Source: an uncultured Eubacterium sp. (GTDB lineage Bacteria > Bacillota_A > Clostridia > Lachnospirales > Lachnospiraceae). Taken from it: DNA of 5,130 bases. The notes under the pieces are model-generated. The model was not told the origin of the DNA. It saw nothing but the letters and a program-made list of their open reading frames with translations, and searched no databases. Positions 1 to 5,130 of this stretch are shown here, in pieces. The translations under genes and the position numbers were made by a program. Position 1 is the stretch's first letter. Each line of letters opens with the position of its first letter. The stretch spans positions 1 through 5,130 of the forward strand of contig CAOXUF010000189.1 in the NCBI GenBank assembly GCA_948560485.1. The letters are read 5' to 3'.

Positions 1-24
1 CCCTACACGACGCTCTTCCGATCT
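1..24 (+). other. Illumina TruSeq adapter remnant (assembly artefact)
   Basis: These 24 bases match, from memory and without a mismatch, the 3' end of the Illumina TruSeq/universal read-1 adapter, ending in the diagnostic GCTCTTCCGATCT. Genomic sequence starts at about base 25. The adapter happens to be open in the frame of the downstream gene, so a gene caller would extend the protein into it and add the artefactual residues LHDALPI. They should be trimmed before the protein is used in any search. Confidence 0.97.
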
Positions 25-26
25 GT

Positions 27-3000
27 ACGCTTGTTCTGATGCTGAAAAGTGATGGCGGGAAGACAGATTTTTATTTGGGAGCAAGACCTGTTGGGGACAA
101 TTCAGCAGGCACGCTGTTCCAAATGCTCAGACAGACACTTTTAGGATTTTTTCCGGGAAGCCGCATTACAGAGTACTATGATGAAGAAATGCAGAAAGAT
201 ATGGATTCATTAAAGGTTGGCTGCATTTCCAGCGTAACCTGTATTGCGGATTATAAGCAGAAAGAAGAAGCGGCATCTAATAAAGATTTTATCCAGGGAC
301 TGGAAAAATTCGTGTATGCTATGCAGGGAAAGAGCTATACTGCTGTGTTCATTGCGGATAGTGTCGGGCAGGAAGAGTTGATGCACAGAAAGCGGGAATA
401 TGAACAGATTTATACGCAGATATCCCCTTTTGCCAATATGCAGATTAACTTTTCGGTTTCAGACAGTGAGAGCTCTTCTGTTGGGAACAGTGAGGGGGTG
501 ACAAGAAGTACATCAAAAACCGAAACCCGCGGTATTTCAAGTACACGTACAGATACAAAGACAGATACAAATACGACAACGGCAGGATCAAGCCGCACAA
601 GAGGAATGACGGATACGGATTCTCGCACCTATACCCTATCTGATTCTGTTGCGAATGGCAAGACCCATACGACAGGGACATCTGATGGAACCAGCAGGAC
701 AGATACGAATACAGTTTATGCAGGTGGATCGGGTGGATTTTTCGGCTTGCTTAATGCAAATGCAGGTTATAGTCACTCCAATTCTGAAACGAAAAGTCAT
801 ACGGAATCGGTTTCTGATTCAGTTTCCAGAACTTTGTCACATGGTTTTAGCGATGCAAAAGGCTATAGCCATGGCGATAGTAAAACATGGGGGACAAATG
901 AGAGTGAAAGTACTTCAAAGGGCAACTCTGTAAGTGTGGGTACAGGCAGTAATGTGAGTACTTCCCATACTTCTGGTGATTCCTTTAATTTGGTGAATAC
1001 GACATCAATGACGGAGACCTTTGGTTCATCAAAAGGAGTTACGCTGGATGCAAAGAATATGACTCTAAATCTGACATTACAGAGAATAGCAAAGCATTTG
1101 GAAAGAATAGAAGAATGTGAGAGTTTTGGTATGTGGAACTTTGCATCTTATTTTCTGGGAGAAACGGCGGCAGAGACAGAAACGGCAGCTAATACATATA
1201 AATCCGTAATAGCGGGCACAGACAGCGGCATAGAAAGAAGTGCGATCAATTCATGGACTGATGAGGGAGCTTTGAAAAATGTATTACCCTATATCAAAAA
1301 TTTTCTCCATCCACATTTTCTTTACAGAGGATTCAGCTATGACAGGGAACGGTATGTTTCAGTCAATCCCTCTGCACTGGTAAGTACGAATGAACTGGCA
1401 ATTCATATGGGGTTTCCAAGGCATTCTGTCAGGGGTCTTGCTGTAGTAGAGCATGCGCAATTCGCACCGGAAATAATTACAAGGAATTTATCTAAAGGAA
1501 GCATAATAAGGTTGGGAAGCATCTATAATTTCGGACAGGAGACAAATGTATCTATGGAGCTCGATGTAGACAGTCTGACCATGCATACTTTTGTCACTGG
1601 CTCTACAGGTTCTGGAAAATCTAACACTGTGTATCAAATGTTGGCAAAGCTACGAAGAGAAGGAGTAACTTTCCTTGTTGTGGAGCCTGCCAAGGGAGAA
1701 TACAAAACGGCATTAGGAATGTTCCGTGAGGTTAAGACATTTGGCACGAATCCGAATATGAAGGGGATTCAGATGCTGCGGATCAATCCTTTCAAGTTTC
1801 CAGAACACACGCATATCTTGGAGCACCTGGACAGACTGATAGAGATTTTTAATGTCTGCTGGCCGATGTATGCCGCAATGCCTGCCATTTTAAAAGATTC
1901 TGTTGAGCGGGCCTATATGTCATGCGGATGGGATTTGGAAAAATCTACGAATAAATATGATGCGGTGCTTTTCCCGACCTTTAATGATGTTGTCAGTCAG
2001 ATCAAGATTGTCCTGAATGAGAGTGATTATTCTGATGACAATAAAGGCGATTATACAGGCTCTCTTGTGACGAGGGTACGATCACTGACGAATGGCATAA
2101 ACGGACTGATTTTTAATGCGGATGATATCAATGATAATGAACTGTTTGATCGTAATGCCATTGTTGACCTAAGCAGGGTGGGATCTTCGGAAACAAAATC
2201 GCTTATTATGGGATTACTTGTTTTAAAGCTTCAAGAATATAGAATGGAGCAGCGGAGCGCCGGGGCGAATACGAATGATGGACTAAAGCATATTACTGTT
2301 TTGGAAGAAGCGCATAATCTTTTGAAGAGGACATCCACTGCGCAATCCAATGAAGGAGCGAATTGGCTTGGGAAGTCGGTAGAAATGCTGGCGAATTCGA
2401 TTGCTGAGATGAGAACCTATGGAGAAGGGTTTGTGATAGCAGATCAAGCTCCAGGTTTGCTTGATATGTCTGTGATTAGAAATACTAATACTAAAATTAT
2501 TTTACGGCTGCCGGATTTTTCTGACAGGGAGCTTGTCGGAAAGGCTGCCAGTTTAAATGACAGCCAGATTGCGGAACTTACGAGGCTGGAAAAAGGGGTT
2601 GCGGCAATTTATCAAAATGACTGGGTGGAGCCAGTTCTTTGTAAGATTGATAAATTTGATGGCTCCGGGCAGTTTCAGATATCGGATTCCAAAGAAGGGA
2701 TACCCATTACCGCTGTTGACAATGCAAAAGTGGAACGATCACTTTTGGAATGTATTATGAATAAGGAAATATATAGAAAAGGGGACAGAGTGGATATTCA
2801 GGGATTAAGGCAGGATGTTTTAAGGTCGCAACTTTCTACTTCTGTTAAATGCGAATTTATTGAATATCTGAAAGCGGAAAGTGAAACGGCCCTTAAATCT
2901 TTGAGAGCACTTATTTATGATTTCCTTCATGCAAGCGAAGCGATAGAACAGTCAAGAAAATATAGCGATATCAGGGAGTGGGCAAATTATGTAGTGGATG

Positions 3001-3152
3001 CGTTAGAGCCGGATGTCAGGGGCTATAGCAAAACACAAATTGATTTGTTGTTGGGGCTGATTGTTAATGAGCAGGCATTAAGAGATAAGGATTACAGAGA
3101 TTTATTTTGTCGTTTTACAGAAATCTACAGGCGGGAAGGGAGGCTGCTTTGA
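27..3152 (+). CDS. HerA/VirB4-like P-loop ATPase (DUF87-type) with long Ser/Thr-rich insertion, 5' truncated
   Basis: Residues are numbered from the internal ATG at 39, but the real start is missing: the frame is open back to the adapter junction, and the first residues (TLVLMLKSDGGKTDFYLG) read as the inside of a domain. Residues 1-138 form an alpha/beta N-terminal region. It is interrupted by an alternating Ser/Thr insertion (139-331) and resumes with a helical part containing ESFGMWNFASYF. Next comes a segment with NELAIHMGFP (451-460) and a beta-rich stretch, then the ATPase core. The core shows Walker A GSTGSGKS (521-528), VEPAKGEYK (548-556), DLSRVG (710-715), Walker B ITVLEEAHN (752-760), DQAPG (802-806) and TKIILRLPD (818-826), whose Arg823 is a possible arginine finger. 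Residues 883-1037 are mostly helical and not recognised. HerA/FtsK and VirB4/TraC relatives are hexameric motors that pump DNA or power secretion. The toxin gene overlaps its stop, so toxin export is plausible. A DNA translocase is the alternative. Confidence 0.9.
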   Translation, partial: TLVLMLKSDGGKTDFYLGARPVGDNSAGTLFQMLRQTLLGFFPGSRITEYYDEEMQKDMDSLKVGCISSVTCIADYKQKEEAASNKDFIQGLEKFVYAMQGKSYTAVFIADSVGQEELMHRKREYEQIYTQISPFANMQINFSVSDSESSSVGNSEGVTRSTSKTETRGISSTRTDTKTDTNTTTAGSSRTRGMTDTDSRTYTLSDSVANGKTHTTGTSDGTSRTDTNTVYAGGSGGFFGLLNANAGYSHSNSETKSHTESVSDSVSRTLSHGFSDAKGYSHGDSKTWGTNESESTSKGNSVSVGTGSNVSTSHTSGDSFNLVNTTSMTETFGSSKGVTLDAKNMTLNLTLQRIAKHLERIEECESFGMWNFASYFLGETAAETETAANTYKSVIAGTDSGIERSAINSWTDEGALKNVLPYIKNFLHPHFLYRGFSYDRERYVSVNPSALVSTNELAIHMGFPRHSVRGLAVVEHAQFAPEIITRNLSKGSIIRLGSIYNFGQETNVSMELDVDSLTMHTFVTGSTGSGKSNTVYQMLAKLRREGVTFLVVEPAKGEYKTALGMFREVKTFGTNPNMKGIQMLRINPFKFPEHTHILEHLDRLIEIFNVCWPMYAAMPAILKDSVERAYMSCGWDLEKSTNKYDAVLFPTFNDVVSQIKIVLNESDYSDDNKGDYTGSLVTRVRSLTNGINGLIFNADDINDNELFDRNAIVDLSRVGSSETKSLIMGLLVLKLQEYRMEQRSAGANTNDGLKHITVLEEAHNLLKRTSTAQSNEGANWLGKSVEMLANSIAEMRTYGEGFVIADQAPGLLDMSVIRNTNTKIILRLPDFSDRELVGKAASLNDSQIAELTRLEKGVAAIYQNDWVEPVLCKIDKFDGSGQFQISDSKEGIPITAVDNAKVERSLLECIMNKEIYRKGDRVDIQGLRQDVLRSQLSTSVKCEFIEYLKAESETALKSLRALIYDFLHASEAIEQSRKYSDIREWANYVVDALEPDVRGYSKTQIDLLLGLIVNEQALRDKDYRDLFCRFTEIYRREGRLL
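453..1031 (+). other. Alternating Ser/Thr-rich insertion (predicted giant amphipathic beta-hairpin) in the ATPase
   Basis: ATPase residues 139-331 carry Ser or Thr at nearly every second position, for example SVSDSES, STSKTET and RTDTKTDTNT in the left arm and SHSNSETKSHTESVSDS in the right arm. The residues between are mostly charged, polar or glycine. The left arm covers about 139-227 and the right arm about 244-327. Between them lies a glycine and hydrophobic tip (228-243) containing GGSGGFFGLL. The two arms are almost equal in length, so the tip sits near the exact centre. The segment interrupts an otherwise globular N-terminal domain. A two-residue periodicity indicates beta-strand, not coiled coil. 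I infer a long hairpin; a disordered Ser/Thr linker is the alternative. Confidence 0.75.
549..709 (+). repeat. Short dispersed direct repeats, consensus ACAGATACRAA
   Basis: Three in-frame copies of an 11-base unit lie at 549-559, 561-571 and 699-709, the last with G in place of A at the ninth base. Each encodes Thr-Asp-Thr followed by Lys or Asn. The first two are separated by a single base and so repeat at a 12-base period. They are a by-product of the alternating Thr coding pattern and could allow replication slippage that keeps the frame. Confidence 0.6.
3138..3143 (+). promoter_or_regulatory. Ribosome binding site of the nuclease toxin
   Basis: GGGAGG lies 8 bases before the ATG at 3152, inside the last codons of the ATPase gene. 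It fixes the toxin start at 3152 and argues against the longer in-frame TTG start at 3107. The TGATG arrangement at 3150-3154 lets ribosomes that end the ATPase restart on the toxin, so the two products are probably made in a coupled ratio. Confidence 0.8.
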
Positions 3153-3859
3153 TGTCGGAAATTGGTTCGCCAAGAGAGATTAGAGATATTAAAACTCCGC
3201 AGGATACCAATGAATTTAAGCAGATTAAACCTGAAGAAGGGACTTCTTTTCAGGAGGCACAGGGGTTTTGGGATAATTTATTTGAAAAAGAAGATTTAAC
3301 AGACAGAAAGGATGGAGCCGGTTCTGAAACTTTTGATGAAGTGAAAAAACTGGAGCCAGAGAGTTCAGAAGAGCAGGAAATATGTTATTATGATGATAAC
3401 GGAAAATTGTATCGCTCTGGTAATGAACTGGTGCCAAGCAATGAATATGAGATTAACGGATATCAGTATAAGACCAGTGAAAACGGAAGTATTATTTCGG
3501 CCGAAGGAACACTGCATTTAAAGGAGCGTGAGGGCAGGCTGCAAATAAAGGATTCGATCAAGGATATTGGGAAGGGGGATGAAAGGGAAGGCGATGACAG
3601 AGGGCACTTGATTGGAGACCAGTTTGATGGTTCTAATGGACTGGAAAATATGATTCCACAAGATGCAACAGTAAACAGAAATGACTTCAAAAATTTCGAG
3701 AATTCGCTTGCCAGAGAAGTAAAGGATGGAAAAGTAGTTGAATATAAGGTAGAACCTGTCTATGAGGATGGTTCCAGAAGGCCATTGGCCATTGTAGTTA
3801 CATATAGCATTGAGGGTGAGGAAAGTATTAGAATTTTTCCAAATGGGGATGGGACATAA
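3152..3859 (+). CDS. DNA/RNA non-specific endonuclease toxin (Endonuclea_NS_2 / YeeF C-terminal type)
   Basis: The 235-residue protein is predicted to cleave nucleic acid with a single metal ion in a beta-beta-alpha-metal fold. The C-terminal part (about 98-231) has the family layout: EYEINGYQYKTSENGSI (98-114), a basic and acidic linker, then DRGHLIGDQFDGSNGLENM (149-167) and PQDATVN. Comparison with Serratia nuclease suggests His152 as general base, Asn175 as metal ligand and Glu183 as a further active-site residue. The spacing from Asn to Glu is 8 in both, so the site looks intact. Residues 1-97 are acidic and probably flexible, apart from a likely short helix TSFQEAQGFWDNLF (31-44). There is no signal peptide, membrane segment, LXG or WXG100 domain, so the protein is cytosolic unless a dedicated exporter recognises its N-terminus. 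The upstream ATPase overlaps by one base and the downstream gene is a matching immunity family. Nuclease family is confident; export by the ATPase is inferred. Confidence 0.9.
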   Translation: MSEIGSPREIRDIKTPQDTNEFKQIKPEEGTSFQEAQGFWDNLFEKEDLTDRKDGAGSETFDEVKKLEPESSEEQEICYYDDNGKLYRSGNELVPSNEYEINGYQYKTSENGSIISAEGTLHLKEREGRLQIKDSIKDIGKGDEREGDDRGHLIGDQFDGSNGLENMIPQDATVNRNDFKNFENSLAREVKDGKVVEYKVEPVYEDGSRRPLAIVVTYSIEGEESIRIFPNGDGT

Positions 3860-3928
3860 AAGTTGAAAAGGGTAAGCTGTTTTCATCATATTATGTGTCT
3901 GGGTGAAACGAAAGGAATTGATATAATT
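3860..3928 (+). other. Toxin-immunity spacer
   Basis: These 69 bases separate the toxin stop from the preferred immunity ATG. They remain open in the immunity frame from a TTG at 3863 and contain an in-frame ATG at 3893, so a longer immunity protein cannot be excluded. A modest AAAGGA (3911-3916) lies 12 bases before the ATG at 3929, which is longer than ideal. I see no terminator hairpin, so the toxin and immunity genes are probably on one transcript. Confidence 0.5.
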
Positions 3929-4303
3929 ATGAACGATAAAATTTTTCAGGAGATATTTGACAGACTTCAGGATTATTTGCCCGAAGATTGGAAACGGGTG
4001 ATTTATTTTGTGGGATACACAAAAGGAAGTTACAGCATGAAATTTTATACTCAAAATGAGGAAGGCGAGTATTTTGATTGCTTTCATTTACAGGGGATTA
4101 CAAAGGGACAAATAATAAAACTATTTATGGATATTGACAAAATAATTTCGAAAGAGCGGGCAAAACTGGCTGACAAAGACAAATGGTCGTCCCTTACAAT
4201 GAGAGTGGAAAAGAATGGTGCAATGAAAACAGACTTTGATTATGAAGATCATACAGATGATATGGTTTTATATGAAAAGAAGTGGAAAGAAAAATATTTA
4301 TGA
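3929..4303 (+). CDS. YezG/DUF600-family immunity protein
   Basis: The 124-residue protein matches the YezG (DUF600) family by eye. It has an N-terminal helix leading into LPEDWKRVIYFVGY (17-30), a beta meander with KFYTQNEEGEYF (38-49), a central helix IIKLFMDIDKIISKER (62-77), then WSSLTMRVEKNG (86-97), KTDFDYED (100-107) and a closing W..KYL (119-124). In Bacillus subtilis YezG neutralises the DNase toxin YeeF. The gene next to it here encodes the same class of nuclease domain, so the likely role is cytosolic binding and inhibition of that toxin. The acidic surface, including DFDYED and HTDD, suits a nuclease inhibitor. I chose ATG 3929 because family similarity begins there; starts at 3893 or TTG 3863 would add 12 or 22 residues with no family match. 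A hand count over 3901-4320 gives about 33% GC, lower than its neighbours. Such AT-richness is common in exchanged toxin-immunity cargo. Confidence 0.88.
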   Translation: MNDKIFQEIFDRLQDYLPEDWKRVIYFVGYTKGSYSMKFYTQNEEGEYFDCFHLQGITKGQIIKLFMDIDKIISKERAKLADKDKWSSLTMRVEKNGAMKTDFDYEDHTDDMVLYEKKWKEKYL

Positions 4304-4317
4304 GTATAAGATAATTC

Positions 4318-4324
4318 AAGGAGA
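4318..4324 (+). promoter_or_regulatory. Strong ribosome binding site of the WYL regulator
   Basis: AAGGAGA is 6 bases from the ATG at 4331, which is near-ideal Shine-Dalgarno spacing for a Firmicute and decides the start of the regulator. It sits in the 27-base gap after the immunity stop, which contains no terminator hairpin, so read-through from the toxin operon is possible. Confidence 0.85.
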
Positions 4325-4330
4325 CTTTTT

Positions 4331-5130
4331 ATGACCAAAGAAAAATCTTCCAAGAACAATCGTGTTCTCGATATCTACACCTGTTTGAGTGAGGGAAGGA
4401 TTGTTAACAAATCACAAAAAGCAAAGAAGTTTGGTGTGGATGAACGCTCCATTCAGCGTGATATAGATGATGTCCGCAGTTTTCTGGATGAGCGAAGGAC
4501 AGAAGGGGCGTCAGATGGGAGAAAGGTTAAGTATGACCGGAGTTGCAAAGGCTTTGTCATGACGGGGGCAGAGAGCTCAATGATGTCAAACAGCGAAATC
4601 CTTGCCGTGAGCAAAATCCTGCTTGCAAGCCGGGCTTTTACCAAAAAGGAGATAGGCGGTATTTTAAGAAAGATGGTAGATGGCTGTGTCCCATTAAAAA
4701 ATATGAAGCTGGTCAAAGAATTGATTTCAAACGAGCAGTTTCACTATGTGGAACTGCGCCATAAGACTTACATTCAGGACAGGCTCTGGCATATCGGGAC
4801 AGAAATAAGAGACCATAACATAATTGAAATTCAATATTTCCGTGCAGATCATTCAAAAGAAGCCGTCACACGCATGATAGAGCCTATGGCAGTCCTTTTC
4901 TCAGAGTATTACTTTTATCTGAATGCGTTTATTGTTGAAAAGAATGAGGATGGACGATATGCACATAAATATGGCTACCCTGCGATTTTCCGTATTGACA
5001 GGATTAAGGAATATAAAAAGATAGGGGAAAAGTTTCAGGTGACTTATGCAGACAGGTTTGAAGAGGGGGAATTCCGCAAACGGATCCAGTTCATGTACGC
5101 AGGGGAACTGATGACAGTACAGTTGAAATA
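4331..5130 (+). CDS. HTH-WYL domain transcriptional regulator (YafY-like), 3' truncated
   Basis: The frame from ATG 4331 stays open for 266 codons to the window edge. WYL regulators are often 300-330 residues, so perhaps 40-60 are missing. Residues 11-54 form a DeoR/HTH_11-like winged helix-turn-helix: RVLDIYTCLSEGRIV, then KAKKFGVDERSIQRDIDDVR, with the recognition helix at about 37-49. Residues 86-150 are the usual helical linker (SNSEILAVSKILLASRAF). The WYL domain starts near 164 with IIEIQYF, and EPMAVLFSEYYFYLNAF (184-200) stands where relatives have the P..L....WYL motif, with YFYL replacing WYL. The second half of the domain has YPAIFRIDRIKEYKKIGEKF (216-235). WYL domains bind nucleic acid or small ligands and tune defence and mobile-element genes. 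Its position 27 bases after the immunity gene permits co-transcription, but it may equally be an independent flanking gene. Family is confident; target genes are unknown. Confidence 0.92.
   Translation, partial: MTKEKSSKNNRVLDIYTCLSEGRIVNKSQKAKKFGVDERSIQRDIDDVRSFLDERRTEGASDGRKVKYDRSCKGFVMTGAESSMMSNSEILAVSKILLASRAFTKKEIGGILRKMVDGCVPLKNMKLVKELISNEQFHYVELRHKTYIQDRLWHIGTEIRDHNIIEIQYFRADHSKEAVTRMIEPMAVLFSEYYFYLNAFIVEKNEDGRYAHKYGYPAIFRIDRIKEYKKIGEKFQVTYADRFEEGEFRKRIQFMYAGELMTVQLK

Noticed and set aside
410..681. Two overlapping minus-strand open frames opposite the Ser/Thr region
   Set aside because: They are complements of the repetitive Ser/Thr codons, giving repetitive Val/Ser/Leu/Tyr translations with no family features.
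649..933. A 94-codon plus-strand open frame inside the ATPase
   Set aside because: It is out of frame within the Ser/Thr insertion and has no domain. The ATPase frame continues intact through it.
453..1031. Ser/Thr region as a tandem-repeat or CRISPR-like array
   Set aside because: Repeat units are short, imperfect and irregularly spaced, follow the codon pattern and keep the reading frame open, so the pattern comes from protein constraint.
3107..3151. A longer toxin start at TTG 3107
   Set aside because: The ATG at 3152 has a much better ribosome binding site (GGGAGG, 8 bases away) and forms the classic TGATG overlap. The extra 15 residues are ATPase coding sequence in another frame.
3152..3859. 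Toxin as an LXG/type VII secretion substrate like YeeF
   Set aside because: Only the nuclease domain resembles YeeF. The protein is too short and lacks the long helical LXG domain, and no WXG100 or EsaA/EssC-type gene is in the window.
3863..3894. Possible immunity promoter TTGAAA ... TATTAT
   Set aside because: The spacer is 20 bases, too long for a typical vegetative promoter, and nothing else supports it.
3922..3927. A perfect TATAAT just before the immunity ATG
   Set aside because: No reasonable -35 lies 16-18 bases upstream, and transcription would start inside the coding region, so it is probably chance in AT-rich DNA.
3518..4087. A 189-codon open frame on the minus strand across the toxin and immunity genes
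   Set aside because: It lies antisense to two genes with clear family motifs, has no recognisable domain, and its hydrophobic composition is the usual product of reading AT-rich coding sequence backwards.
4543..4764. A 73-codon plus-strand frame and an overlapping minus-strand frame at 4453-4716
   Set aside because: Both are shadows inside the WYL regulator, whose own frame is open throughout and carries HTH and WYL motifs.

Overview
The window looks like a piece of a draft or metagenomic contig from a low-to-medium GC Firmicute. A gut-type Clostridia such as a Lachnospiraceae is my best guess. The grounds are AGA/AGG-rich arginine codons, strong AAGGAG-type ribosome binding sites, tightly packed same-strand genes and Firmicute-style protein families (a YezG-like immunity protein and a YeeF-like nuclease domain). 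The taxon is an inference. The first 24 bases are not biological: they match the 3' end of the Illumina TruSeq adapter, so the contig was assembled into an untrimmed read and the first gene is cut there.

Layout, all on the + strand: (1) 27-3152, a large HerA/VirB4-like P-loop ATPase lacking its N-terminus, carrying an insertion of about 193 residues in which Ser/Thr occurs at almost every second position; (2) 3152-3859, a 235-residue DNA/RNA non-specific endonuclease toxin with an intact DRGH active site, whose ATG overlaps the ATPase stop by one base; (3) 3929-4303, a 124-residue YezG/DUF600-family immunity protein; (4) 4331-5130, the first 266 residues of an HTH-WYL transcriptional regulator that runs off the right edge. 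No stretch longer than 69 bases is without a gene, and I see no tRNA, rRNA, CRISPR array, insertion sequence or convincing terminator.

The main point of interest is genes 1-3 read together. A nuclease toxin with its cognate-type immunity gene is a standard polymorphic-toxin pair, but here the toxin has no Sec signal, LXG or WXG100 domain. Instead it is translationally coupled to a hexameric-type ATPase. That ATPase has a nearly symmetric, alternating-Ser/Thr insertion of two arms of 84-89 residues around a glycine/hydrophobic tip, as expected of a very long amphipathic beta-hairpin. My hypothesis is a compact toxin-export or delivery system in which the ATPase is the motor and possibly also the conduit. 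The module and motifs are seen directly; the translocation role is inference. The WYL regulator may control the module or may simply be the next gene.
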